42,362 bases of DNA, from NCBI GenBank assembly GCA_937872515.1, contig CALMSX010000087.1:1-42362 (forward strand). Direction: 5' to 3'. The stretch is from an uncultured Bacteroidota bacterium. Lineage in GTDB: Bacteria; Bacteroidota; Bacteroidia; Chitinophagales; Saprospiraceae. The notes under the pieces were generated by a model. The model was not told the origin of the DNA, searched no databases, and saw only the letters and a program-made list of their open reading frames with translations. A program made the translations under genes and the position numbers. Numbering within the stretch: position 1 is the stretch's first letter; the number at the start of each line of letters is the position of its first letter. Shown here in pieces: positions 16,663 to 25,730 of this stretch.

Positions 16663-18690
16663 ATGTGGAATAAGAATGAAATTAAATACTTTAGAACAGT
16701 ATTATTAGAGTGGTTTGCCATTAACAAAAGAGAATTTCCTTGGCGAAAAGATGGAGTATCAAGCTACGAGCTTATTTTTAGTGAGATACTACTTCAAAGA
16801 ACCAAAGCCGAGACTGTTGCAAAGTATTATGACTATTTTTTCAATAAATTTCCTGATTGGGATAGATTGGTTTTAGCAACGGATAAAGAATTAGAAGAAA
16901 TATTTAAATCGTTTGGATTACACACTCAAAGAGTTGGCAGAGTTAGGAAAATAATTGATGAATATAAGCTTAAAAATGGTGTTTTACCCCAAAACAAAGA
17001 CGAGTTACAAGATTCAAGCTTAGCATCATTATATATATCAAACGCTTATGAATTATTCATTTTAAAAAACAAAGCTGCACTACTTGATGTAAATATGTCA
17101 AGGGTATTAAGCCGCTTTTTCTACCCAAAAGAATTTAATGATGTAAGAAATGATAAGATAATTCAAGAATTGGCACATAATGTAATTAATGTAAAAGCAT
17201 GCAAGGAAATAAATTGGGCAATTCTAGATTATGCTGCACTAGTGTGTAAGCACCAAAAACCTAAATGCCAAGAGTGTAAGTTAAGTTCAAAGTGCCGTTT
17301 TTTTGAATTATCTAAAAAGTCTAAAAATTCGATCGAAGACATTCAGTTAAGTATAAACTATGATTCTGAAATAGCTATGAATCCCGATAAGCCCTTAAAA
17401 GTTGTATCATTATTTTCTGGTTGTGGTGGAATGGATTTAGGATTTGAAGGTGATTTCATTGTCCATAAGGATTCTGTTAATGAAAAATTAAATCCAGATT
17501 TCATTTCTGACAGATTAGATGATGATTTTGTTAGACTTAAACCTACGAAATTTCAAACGGTATTTGCCAATGATATTTTAATGGAAGCCCGAAATGCATG
17601 GGTAAATTACTTTAAAAACAGAAATTACTCTTCTGAAGTTTATCACGTTGAAAGCATAGTAGATTTAGTAAAAGCACACCGAGAAGGCTATAAAGTTTTT
17701 CCTGAGAAGGTAGACATTGTTACAGGAGGTTTTCCATGTCAAGATTTTAGTATAGCAGGTAAAAGAAATGGATTTGATTCATTTAAAGACCACACAGGAA
17801 AAAATAGAGAAGATATTCCTTCATTAGAAACTCGTGGTCAACTATATATTTGGATGAAAGAAGTAATAGAGCTTACTCAACCCAAGATTTTTATAGCTGA
17901 AAATGTTAAAGGCTTGGTTAATTTATCAAATGTAAAAGATATTATTCAAAAAGACTTTTCTTCTATAAATGGAAATGGATATCTAGTTTTAGATCCGATT
18001 GTTCTCCATGCTGCCGATTATGGAATTCCCCAATCTCGAGAAAGGGTAATTTTTATTGGAATAAAAAAATCTGAATTAAACCCAGCAGCGTTAAAAGAGT
18101 TGAGTCAAGAAAAAATAAAAGAACAATATTATCCTTATCCAAAACCGACACATTCTTATAATACACTTGGTAAAGACTTGAAAGAACCTGTACAACTTGG
18201 CATAATTTTTAAAAATTTACTTGAACCTGAATTTTCAAACGACCCATCACAAAAATACTACTCTAAAGCAAAATTTATGGGAAAGCACTGTCAAGGTCAG
18301 ACGGAAGTTAACATGCAAGGTATTGGCCCAACAATTCGAGCAGAACACCACGGAAATATTGAATTTAGGAGGCTTTCAATTGAGAACGGAGGAAAACAAA
18401 TTAATGAGTTAAAGAAAAATTTGATTGAAAGACGTTTAACTCCAAGAGAGTGTGCTTTGATTCAAACTTTTCCACCTGATTATGAATTTGTTATCCCTTC
18501 AAATAATTCAAGATTTTTTATAAGTGCCTCAGCTGCATATAAAATAATTGGAAATGCAGTACCTCCGTTATTAGCCTATCATTTGGCAAATAGAATTCAA
18601 TCTTTGTGGGATTTATATTTTAAACAAGAATCAAATGGTAATATCATCAAACCCAGAACCAAACAACGAGGCATTTCAATCATTGATTGA
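16663..18690 (+). CDS. Fusion: MIG-like G/T-mismatch DNA glycosylase + cytosine-5 DNA methyltransferase
   Basis: 675 residues. Residues 1-215 form a MutY/EndoIII-superfamily (HhH-GPD) glycosylase domain: REFPWRK (23-29), EILLQRTKAE (41-50), Y124 and D142 (in LLDVNMSRVLSRFF), and a 4Fe-4S cluster loop C195-x6-C202-x2-C205-x5-C211. Recalled alignment with the archaeal G/T glycosylase MIG puts Y124 on its catalytic-pocket Tyr and D142 on its catalytic Asp. The hairpin LPGVG of the HhH motif is replaced (DSSLAS). Residues 245-650 are a cytosine-5 methyltransferase: FSGCGGMDLG (251-260), GGFPCQDFS (355-363, nucleophile C359), ENV (413-415), QSRERV (457-462), RRLTPRECALIQTFP (590-604) and GNAVPP (630-635), with the target-recognition region between. 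It should methylate a specific site and repair T:G mismatches made by 5mC deamination. A+T-rich, likely horizontally acquired; the endonuclease gene overlaps its end. Confidence 0.9.
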   Translation: MWNKNEIKYFRTVLLEWFAINKREFPWRKDGVSSYELIFSEILLQRTKAETVAKYYDYFFNKFPDWDRLVLATDKELEEIFKSFGLHTQRVGRVRKIIDEYKLKNGVLPQNKDELQDSSLASLYISNAYELFILKNKAALLDVNMSRVLSRFFYPKEFNDVRNDKIIQELAHNVINVKACKEINWAILDYAALVCKHQKPKCQECKLSSKCRFFELSKKSKNSIEDIQLSINYDSEIAMNPDKPLKVVSLFSGCGGMDLGFEGDFIVHKDSVNEKLNPDFISDRLDDDFVRLKPTKFQTVFANDILMEARNAWVNYFKNRNYSSEVYHVESIVDLVKAHREGYKVFPEKVDIVTGGFPCQDFSIAGKRNGFDSFKDHTGKNREDIPSLETRGQLYIWMKEVIELTQPKIFIAENVKGLVNLSNVKDIIQKDFSSINGNGYLVLDPIVLHAADYGIPQSRERVIFIGIKKSELNPAALKELSQEKIKEQYYPYPKPTHSYNTLGKDLKEPVQLGIIFKNLLEPEFSNDPSQKYYSKAKFMGKHCQGQTEVNMQGIGPTIRAEHHGNIEFRRLSIENGGKQINELKKNLIERRLTPRECALIQTFPPDYEFVIPSNNSRFFISASAAYKIIGNAVPPLLAYHLANRIQSLWDLYFKQESNGNIIKPRTKQRGISIID

Positions 18691-19690
18691 AAACACAAGG
18701 CTAACTCTTGATATTGAGTCAAAAAAGGATCAAGAAAAATATCTTGGTTTGTCAGGCAATAAATTGGAAAATGTTGTTGCTGAAGTAATGTCAGACAAAG
18801 CAAGAAACACCCCTTTCGAAAATTCTATTGAACTAATTTCCGGGCAGAAATTTCCTGATATTATAGCGAATAAATTTTATGGGGTTGAGGTAAAAACAAC
18901 AAAGAAAAATCACTGGACAACAACAGGAAATTCTGTTTTAGAGAGTTCAAGAATTGATGGGATTGAACGCATATTCATACTTTTTGGAAAATTGGTTGAC
19001 CCGGTGGAGTTTATATGCCGTCCATATGAAGATTGTCTTTCGGAAATAGTTGTTACACATTACCCGAGGTATTTAATAAATATGAAATTGCAAAAAGAAA
19101 ATACAATTTTTCATAAACTTGGTGTTCCTTATGATGAACTTAGAAATTCTCCAAATCCAATAAAGCCAATCATTGATTATTATAGAAAAGGTAGAAAACC
19201 CGGTGAAGAAGTTTGGTGGTTAGATCAAGAAGAACCGAAATCAACTGGTTTGATTATACAGCTTTGGAATAATTTACCACCTGATAAAAAAAGAGATTAT
19301 AAGCTGAAAGCAATGATTCTTTTCCCAGAGGTTTTTAGTGATCGCAAAAATAAGTTTAATCGTGTTGCTGTCTGGCTAGTTAATTCTGAAGGTATAGTTT
19401 GTCCCTATATAAGGGATGTTTTCAGTGCTGGTGGGCAAGGAATTATCGAATGGGAGGGAAAGCAATATGATAAAATTCCTAAAATCATTGTTGAGTTATC
19501 AAATTGTATAAGTGAATTAAAAGCCCAGTTGATAGAGATTGATGATCGTCTTTTGGAATTTTATTGGGAAACACAAGTTGAAAACAAATTTGATAATTGG
19601 ATAGGTCAAGTAATTAAAAATTCACAAAGAATAAAATCAATAAATTTAGCTAAATATCTTATAGAAAAATTTGGGAACTACCATGTGTAA
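18635..19690 (+). CDS. Type II restriction endonuclease, PD-(D/E)xK fold
   Basis: 351 residues. It starts at ATG 18635, 56 bases inside the methyltransferase gene in another frame; the next Met (residue 52) lies just before the catalytic region and would cut the N-terminal helix. A PD-(D/E)xK centre is visible: LENVVAEV helix (E46/E50), FPDIIANKFYGVEVKTTK with D75, E85 and K87. Directly after it comes NHWTTTGNSVLESSRI. The C-terminal half has no motif I know and may hold target-recognition elements. It should cut the site protected by the fused methyltransferase; the recognition sequence cannot be read from this. The overlap suggests coupled translation so that nuclease is made only after methyltransferase. 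A+T-rich like its partner. Confidence 0.85.
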   Translation: MVISSNPEPNNEAFQSLIENTRLTLDIESKKDQEKYLGLSGNKLENVVAEVMSDKARNTPFENSIELISGQKFPDIIANKFYGVEVKTTKKNHWTTTGNSVLESSRIDGIERIFILFGKLVDPVEFICRPYEDCLSEIVVTHYPRYLINMKLQKENTIFHKLGVPYDELRNSPNPIKPIIDYYRKGRKPGEEVWWLDQEEPKSTGLIIQLWNNLPPDKKRDYKLKAMILFPEVFSDRKNKFNRVAVWLVNSEGIVCPYIRDVFSAGGQGIIEWEGKQYDKIPKIIVELSNCISELKAQLIEIDDRLLEFYWETQVENKFDNWIGQVIKNSQRIKSINLAKYLIEKFGNYHV

Positions 19691-19828
19691 TTACTATTGG
19701 AAGTCAATGAAAAATATGTCCAAAATAAAGATAAGAAATCAAATTCTGCCCTTTAAAACATTCCAATCTAGGTTTTTTCGTCAAAGTATAAAATCTTTAT
19801 CTATATTTCGCAAATATATCTTATAATT

Positions 19829-21742
19829 TTAGGCACTATCATTTTTCAAGACCAGCACACCCAATGGTGGGAGAGAAGCCAATATGCTAAAGGCTTTCCC
19901 ATTGCAGGTTTCTGTCTCGGTTTCGTACTCCAGGTTCGGACAACTGCCGCTACCCCCGTATTGTTCATTATCCGTATTGATGAGGACCTTCCACTTGCCT
20001 TTTTTGGGCACGCCAATCCTGTAGTCTTTTTGCAGTACTGAATTGAAGTTGCAAAGCACCACGATGTCATCATCAATGTCATCGGTTTTGCGCACGTAGG
20101 CGATGATGCTGGCCTCATGGTTGGAGTAATCAATCCATTCAAAGCCCTTGCTTTCATATTGGTACTCATACATCGCCTTTTCGGTGGTGTAAAGCTTATT
20201 GAGGTCGCGCACCAGTTTTTGTACACCCTGGTGAGGCTTGTGTTGTAGCAAGGCCCAGGGCAGTTCGGCTTTAAAATTCCACTCTGATGTCTGTGCAAAT
20301 TCGCAGCCCATAAAGAGCAACTTACCTCCGGGATGGGTAAACATATAGCCGTACATAGCCCTTAGGTTCGCAAATTTTTGCCATTCGTCACCCGGCATTT
20401 TATAGATCAAAGAAGCCTTGCCGTGTACCACTTCATCGTGTGAAAAAGGTAGGATGAAATTTTCAGAAAATGCATAGACGATGCTAAAAGTGATGTTGTT
20501 TTGATGAAACTTTCGGTAGATAGGAGGCTTCTGGAAATAATCAAGGGTATCGTGCATCCAACCCATCATCCATTTCATGCCAAAGCCCAGACCACCGCTG
20601 TGAATGGGGTGGGTCACACCTGCAAAAGAAGTACTCTCTTCGGCTATGGTGTGGATGCCTTTGAGGTTGCCATACAGGGCCTCGTTAAAGTCTTTGATAA
20701 AACTAATGGCAGCAAGGTATTCGTTGTTGCCGTATTCATTCTTTTCCCATTCGCCTTCTTTTCTGCTATAATCCAGGTACAACATGGATGCCACCGCATC
20801 TACACGCAGGCTATCAGCATGGTACACTTCCATCCAGAAAAAAGCACTGCTCAACAGGAAGCTGCGAATTTCATTTCTTTCAAAATTAAAAATCAGACTT
20901 TTCCAATCTGGGTGATATCCTTTGCGCGTATCCGGGTGCTCATAGACGTGACTGCCGTCAAAGTAAGACAGGGCATGGCCGTCGGAAGGAAAGTGGGCTG
21001 GTACCCAGTCAAGGATAACACCGATGCCGGCATTGTGAAAAGCTTCAACCAGCTCCATAAAGTCCTGCGGTGTACCGAATCGGGAAGTGGCTGCAAAATA
21101 GCCGGTAACCTGATAGCCCCACGATGGGTCGTAGGGGTACTCCATGATGGGCATCAACTCTACATGGGTAAATCCCATTTCAACCACATAGGCTACCAGT
21201 TCTTTGGCCATGAGTCGATAGCTAAAGGGATTGCCATCCTGGTGTTTACGCCAGGAACCCAGGTGTACCTCATAAATACTGTAAGGTCGGTTGAGCTCAT
21301 TCTTTTTCGGACGGTTGTCCATCCATTTTTTGTCTTTCCAGGTGTACTTGAGATCCCACACTATGGAGCAGTGCGCCGGTGGGGTCTGAAAGTGAAAGGC
21401 ATAGGGATCGATCTTATCAAATCGCAGGCTGCGATTGGTAGATTCTATCTGGTACTTGTAAAAGTCACCCATTTTGATGCCCGAGATGAAGCCCTCCCAG
21501 ATGCCGGATTTATCCCATCGGGGAAACAACTGGTGGTCATCACCCACCCAGCCATTGAAATTGCCTATCACCGCTACACTTTTGGCTGCCGGGGCATATA
21601 CGGCAAAGTAGCAGCCTTGCTCTCCGTCCAGCTCTATGAGGTGTGACCCCATTTTTTCGTACAAACGAATGTGTTTGCCTGACCTGAACAGGTAAATATC
21701 GAAGTCTGTCAACAGACTGTGCGCTTTTATTTTGTACTCCAT
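19829..21742 (-). CDS. glgB: 1,4-alpha-glucan branching enzyme
   Basis: 637 residues from ATG 21742 (the frame is open to 21763, but a -7 motif at 21761-21768 favours the inner start). It makes alpha-1,6 branches in glycogen by cutting and transferring alpha-1,4 chains. Domains: N-terminal region, CBM48 (about 38-130, with YAPAAKSVAVIGNFNGW), GH13 catalytic barrel (about 145-500) and all-beta C-terminal domain. Catalytic residues are D315 (LRVDAV), E368 (TIAEES) and the transition-state D436 (FSHDEVVHG). No other glycogen genes are adjacent. It faces the restriction gene convergently and no good terminator hairpin is visible between them. Confidence 0.96.
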   Translation of the reverse strand: MEYKIKAHSLLTDFDIYLFRSGKHIRLYEKMGSHLIELDGEQGCYFAVYAPAAKSVAVIGNFNGWVGDDHQLFPRWDKSGIWEGFISGIKMGDFYKYQIESTNRSLRFDKIDPYAFHFQTPPAHCSIVWDLKYTWKDKKWMDNRPKKNELNRPYSIYEVHLGSWRKHQDGNPFSYRLMAKELVAYVVEMGFTHVELMPIMEYPYDPSWGYQVTGYFAATSRFGTPQDFMELVEAFHNAGIGVILDWVPAHFPSDGHALSYFDGSHVYEHPDTRKGYHPDWKSLIFNFERNEIRSFLLSSAFFWMEVYHADSLRVDAVASMLYLDYSRKEGEWEKNEYGNNEYLAAISFIKDFNEALYGNLKGIHTIAEESTSFAGVTHPIHSGGLGFGMKWMMGWMHDTLDYFQKPPIYRKFHQNNITFSIVYAFSENFILPFSHDEVVHGKASLIYKMPGDEWQKFANLRAMYGYMFTHPGGKLLFMGCEFAQTSEWNFKAELPWALLQHKPHQGVQKLVRDLNKLYTTEKAMYEYQYESKGFEWIDYSNHEASIIAYVRKTDDIDDDIVVLCNFNSVLQKDYRIGVPKKGKWKVLINTDNEQYGGSGSCPNLEYETETETCNGKAFSILASLPPLGVLVLKNDSA

Positions 21743-21760
21743 AAGATGGATAAATATGTC

Positions 21761-21768
21761 CAAATGTA
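21761..21768 (-). promoter_or_regulatory. -7 element for glgB
   Basis: Minus-strand TACATTTG (TAnnTTTG), 18 bases upstream of the glgB start chosen here. Confidence 0.45.
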
Positions 21769-22122
21769 CAAATTATTCCCTAAGGCATCGAAACAGGATT
21801 TTTTCAAAATTCACTTTCACCCAATTTATGCGATTCCAATCCAACACACCCATTTTACCAATTCCATTGCCTCTTTTTGATCCTCTTTTTTTAATTTCTT
21901 TTTCCAGTATAAATAACAGTATATCAGTCATATAAACCTTTTATAATCCCCAAGCGAATAAAAAAGCGAAAAAAAAGAAATGTTTTATGGAACTTTTTTA
22001 CAAAATAATTGTTTCTGTGTTTAATTGTATTATTTCGAGCAAGCCCGAATCTTTCCGTTATCTTCCATTTTTTCCTTTCAACAATTCCTATTGAACCCTT
22101 CAAAAGGGCCGGTGTTTTTGAC

Positions 22123-22130
22123 TATATTTG
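22123..22130 (+). promoter_or_regulatory. -7 element for TPR membrane protein and uvrA
   Basis: TATATTTG (TAnnTTTG), ending 24 bases before ATG 22155. No TTTG at the expected -33 position. Confidence 0.5.
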
Positions 22131-22154
22131 CAGCCTTAATAAACCACCGGGATT

Positions 22155-22772
22155 ATGATGTTTAAAATCAACATATACGTAAAATTTGCCCTCATCGCTG
22201 TCTTCCTTTTGGGGGGTATTGGCTTATCATTCATTTACGGCTTCGGGTATACCTGGATCCTGATTCTCATTGGACTTATTTTTTTGGCCAGCTACCTGTT
22301 GCTGGGTACCATACAATCAGCAGCCGAAAGAATTCAGGTAACCGACTTTGCAGGTGCTGAAAAGATGTTGGGACTCACTTTTTTCCCCAATCTGCTGTAT
22401 GTCACCAATCGTTCGATCTACTACATTTTGAAAGGTTCGATCGAGGCACAAAGAAAGGATACCAAGGCCGCGGAAGAATATTTTCAAAAGGCCTTGTCTC
22501 TCAAGCTGCCATCAGACAATGAAAAAGCAATGGTGTTGCTCCAGATGTGCAACATCCAGATGATGAAGAGCAACTGGGCAGGAGCACAGAATTATTTTAT
22601 GCAGGTAAAAAAACTGCACATCAGTGAAAAGCTCATCAAAGAACAAATAGACCAGGTAGAAAAGGCCATCAACAGCAGGGGCAACATCAACGTAGCCAGG
22701 TCAATGGGCAAGCAGGGAATGCAGATGATGCGAATGGGAGGCGGAAAAAGAAGAAGACCCCCAATGCGCTAA
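22155..22772 (+). CDS. Inner-membrane protein with cytoplasmic TPR region
   Basis: 205 residues; two adjacent ATGs (22155, 22158) are both possible starts. Two hydrophobic helices lie at about 8-28 (KFALIAVFLLGGIGLSFIYG) and 31-52 (TWILILIGLIFLASYLLLG), forming a hairpin. Residues about 55-175 form TPR-like helix pairs, such as IYYILKGSIEAQRKDTKAAE followed by EYFQKALSLKLPSDNEKA. The tail is Met- and Arg-rich (QGMQMMRMGGGKRRRPPMR) and strongly basic. Function unknown; the 32-base gap to uvrA suggests co-transcription. The basic Gly-Arg tail could bind RNA, membranes or DNA, but this is only a composition-based thought. Confidence 0.8.
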   Translation: MMFKINIYVKFALIAVFLLGGIGLSFIYGFGYTWILILIGLIFLASYLLLGTIQSAAERIQVTDFAGAEKMLGLTFFPNLLYVTNRSIYYILKGSIEAQRKDTKAAEEYFQKALSLKLPSDNEKAMVLLQMCNIQMMKSNWAGAQNYFMQVKKLHISEKLIKEQIDQVEKAINSRGNINVARSMGKQGMQMMRMGGGKRRRPPMR

Positions 22773-22804
22773 ATTGTATCCACCCCTCATAAACAACTGA
22801 CCGG

Positions 22805-25603
22805 ATGACCGGAGAAGAACTTACCAAAAATTTTATTCACATCAAAGGCGCCAGGCTCAACAACCTGCGCGACCTCGAAGTATTTATACCCAAACACAAG
22901 CTGGTGGCGGTTGTGGGCTTATCCGGTTCAGGTAAGTCGTCACTCATCATGGATACGCTGTATGCCGAGGGTCAGCGCAGGTATGTGGAAAGCCTCTCAT
23001 CCTACGCCCGTCAGTTTTTGGACAGGATGAAAAAACCGGAGGTGGATTTTATCAAGGGCATTTGTCCCGCCATTGCCATCGAGCAAAAAGTGAGTACCTC
23101 CAATGCCAGATCAACGGTAGGTTCTCTTACTGAAATCTATGACTATCTCCGACTGCTATACGCCCGCATCGGCAAAACATATTCGCCCATTTCGGGTGAA
23201 TTGGTAAAAAAACACAGCGTAAGTGATGTGGTCGACTATATTTTTTCGCAGGCAGAAGGATCTAAAGTCCAGCTGCTGATTCCACTCCAGTCCAGACACG
23301 AGCGCACCGTTGAGCAGGAATTGACCCTCCTGTTGCAAAAAGGATATTCTAGGGTGATCTTCCAAAAAGAGTTGATGGCCATTGAAGATGTGTTGAGCCA
23401 TAAATCTTTTAAGGGAAAGCAGACCACCACCAACCACAAGATGGAGATCCGGGTGCTGATTGACAGGTTTGTGGTTACTGATGATGAAGAAAACCGAAAA
23501 CGAATTGCCGACTCTGTGCTCACTGCCTTTTCAGAAAGTGAGGGCGAGTGTTATGTTCAGGCCGGGCAGAAAAAGGAAGTGTATTTTAACAATCGTTTTG
23601 AGTTGGATGGCATGGAGTTTTTAGAACCCTCACACCAGCTCTTTAATTACAACAATCCCTACGGTGCCTGTCCCCGATGCGAAGGTTATGGTCGAATGCT
23701 GGGCATTGATCCTGAAAAAGTAATTCCCGATGAATCCCTCAGCCTTTACGAAGAAGCAGTGGCATGCTGGCGTGGAGAAAAAGGCAAAGAGTGGCTCAAC
23801 CAGCTGCTTAAAAACGCCCACAAGTTTGATTTTCCGGTACACAAGCCGTTCCTCCAACTGACCGCGGCCCAGCAAAAATTAGTTTGGGAGGGAAATGCTT
23901 ATTTTGAAGGCATCAACGATTTTTTTGCCGACCTCGAAAGTAAGACCTACAAGATCCAAAACAGGGTCATCCTGGCCAGATATAGGGGCAATACCACCTG
24001 TTCTGAATGCAAAGGCGGTCGACTCAGGATAGAAACCACGTATATCAAAGTAGCCGACAAACACATAGGAGAACTCATCAATCTACCCATCGATGAATTG
24101 AAAGAGTTTTTTCAAAAAATAAAACTCAGTACCCACGATGCCAAGCTGGCCGAAAGAATCCTCACGGAAATCAACGGAAGGTTACAAACCATGATGGAAG
24201 TGGGCCTCGGCTACCTCACCCTCAACAGGGTATCATCCACCTTATCCGGGGGCGAGACCCAGCGGATCAACCTCACCCGTACCCTGGGCAGCAACCTCAC
24301 CCAGTCCCTTTACATCCTTGATGAGCCCAGTGTTGGCTTACACCCCAAAGACACCGAAAACCTGGTAAGGGTGCTCAAGAGATTGCGCGATCTGGGCAAT
24401 ACCGTAGTGGTGGTTGAACACGAAGAAGAAGTAATCCGCAATGCCGACTACATCATAGAGATTGGCCCTCTGGCCGGCAGTCATGGTGGTGAGCTGGTTT
24501 TTGCCGGGCCCTACAAAGAATTTCTAAAAAGTAAGACCCTCACAGCCCAATACCTCACCGGTAAGCTGGAGATACCGGTGCCCAAACACCGAAGGCCCGC
24601 GGTCAACAAACTAAGCCTGGTGGGCTGTCGGCAACACAACCTCAAAGACATCAATGTAGACATACCCCTTCAGGCAATGACGGCGGTGAGTGGCGTATCG
24701 GGCTCGGGTAAAACCACCCTGGTCAAACACATTCTATACCCCGCCTTGTTAAAAGCCAAGGGAGAAGCCATCCCTGCATCACCCGGCAAACACGACCAGT
24801 TGGTTGGTGACCTCAAAATGATAGCCGGTGTGGAATTGATCAACCAGGCCCCCATTGGCAAGTCGTCGAGATCCAACCCGGTGACCTATGTTAAGGCTTA
24901 TGACAGCATCCGTAAGATGTATTCTGATCAGCCCCTTTCCAAGGTGCGAGGCTTTGATCCCAAACATTTTTCATTCAACGTTGAAGGAGGCCGCTGCGAG
25001 ACCTGCAAAGGCGACGGCAACATCACCGTAGAAATGCAATTCCTGGCCGACATCAACCTGGTCTGCGAAGAGTGCAAAGGCCAACGATTCAAAGCGGAAG
25101 TACTGGAGGTTAGATACAATGAGCTCAACATCAATGATGTGCTCAACCTCACGGTTGAAGAGGCCATGATCTTTTTTGCCAAAAAGAAAGACATCATCGC
25201 CAAGCTACAGCCCCTCCTCGATGTAGGCCTGGGCTACGTTAAACTGGGACAGTCATCCTCTACCCTCAGCGGCGGAGAAGCCCAGCGCGTAAAACTCGCC
25301 TCCTTTTTATCCAAAGACTTCACCGGCAAAAACATCTTCTTCATTTTTGATGAACCCACCACCGGCCTCCATTTTCACGACGTCCTCAAACTCCTTGACG
25401 CCCTCAATGCCCTCGTAGAAAACGGCCACACTGTCCTCATCGTAGAACACAACCTCGAAGTCATCAAATCCGCTGACTGGCTCATTGACCTCGGTCCCAC
25501 CGGCGGCATGGACGGCGGCCACCTCCTCTACCAAGGCAAACCCGAAGGCATCGTAAAAGTCAAAAAATCCTTCACCGCCCAATACCTAAAAGATAAATTC
25601 TAA
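22805..25603 (+). CDS. uvrA: Excinuclease ABC subunit A
   Basis: 932 residues, normal length. UvrA dimers scan DNA for lesions and load UvrB to start nucleotide excision repair. The first ATPase half has Walker A GLSGSGKSSL and, after the insertion domains, the signature LSGGETQRI and Walker B ILDEPSVGLHP. The second half has GVSGSGKTTL, LSGGEAQRV and IFDEPTTGLHF. Zinc-binding Cys pairs are present: CPRCEGYG and CSECKGGR in the first half, CETCKGDG and CEECKGQR in the second. The 3' third uses noticeably more C-ending codons (CTC, GCC, ACC) than the 5' part. It ends close to a set of hairpins that face convergent purD. Confidence 0.97.
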   Translation: MTGEELTKNFIHIKGARLNNLRDLEVFIPKHKLVAVVGLSGSGKSSLIMDTLYAEGQRRYVESLSSYARQFLDRMKKPEVDFIKGICPAIAIEQKVSTSNARSTVGSLTEIYDYLRLLYARIGKTYSPISGELVKKHSVSDVVDYIFSQAEGSKVQLLIPLQSRHERTVEQELTLLLQKGYSRVIFQKELMAIEDVLSHKSFKGKQTTTNHKMEIRVLIDRFVVTDDEENRKRIADSVLTAFSESEGECYVQAGQKKEVYFNNRFELDGMEFLEPSHQLFNYNNPYGACPRCEGYGRMLGIDPEKVIPDESLSLYEEAVACWRGEKGKEWLNQLLKNAHKFDFPVHKPFLQLTAAQQKLVWEGNAYFEGINDFFADLESKTYKIQNRVILARYRGNTTCSECKGGRLRIETTYIKVADKHIGELINLPIDELKEFFQKIKLSTHDAKLAERILTEINGRLQTMMEVGLGYLTLNRVSSTLSGGETQRINLTRTLGSNLTQSLYILDEPSVGLHPKDTENLVRVLKRLRDLGNTVVVVEHEEEVIRNADYIIEIGPLAGSHGGELVFAGPYKEFLKSKTLTAQYLTGKLEIPVPKHRRPAVNKLSLVGCRQHNLKDINVDIPLQAMTAVSGVSGSGKTTLVKHILYPALLKAKGEAIPASPGKHDQLVGDLKMIAGVELINQAPIGKSSRSNPVTYVKAYDSIRKMYSDQPLSKVRGFDPKHFSFNVEGGRCETCKGDGNITVEMQFLADINLVCEECKGQRFKAEVLEVRYNELNINDVLNLTVEEAMIFFAKKKDIIAKLQPLLDVGLGYVKLGQSSSTLSGGEAQRVKLASFLSKDFTGKNIFFIFDEPTTGLHFHDVLKLLDALNALVENGHTVLIVEHNLEVIKSADWLIDLGPTGGMDGGHLLYQGKPEGIVKVKKSFTAQYLKDKF

Positions 25604-25700
25604 TCCCGATTACATTTTCATTAAGTAAGTACCCCCTCACTTTAATTGACATAACGTGATGACCAATGGCGGGATTTGTACCGAAAAGGATTAGTCGATG

Positions 25701-25719
25701 CCACGCGATTAGCGCGTGG
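25701..25719. repeat. Inverted repeat (hairpin 1 of 3) between uvrA and purD
   Basis: CCACGCG (25701-25707) and CGCGTGG (25713-25719) form a 7-bp perfect stem with a 5-nt loop; no T-tract follows, so it is not a classical terminator. Confidence 0.6.
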
Positions 25720-25730
25720 TGCCTTCACTA

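Larger units (their letters stand above)
21743..22154. other. Divergent intergenic region between glgB and the TPR membrane gene
   Basis: 412 bases, A+T-rich, with oppositely oriented -7 motifs near each end (21761-21768 minus, 22123-22130 plus). No gene or repeat was found in the middle. Confidence 0.5.

Noticed and set aside
19802..19818. TATATTT-CGC-AAATATA inverted repeat between the endonuclease gene and glgB
   Set aside because: All A/T stem of 7 bp in A+T-rich DNA without a T-tract; too weak to call a terminator.
20501..21646. 381-codon open frame opposite glgB
   Set aside because: Lies wholly inside the strongly identified glgB gene; long antisense frames are expected in such sequence.
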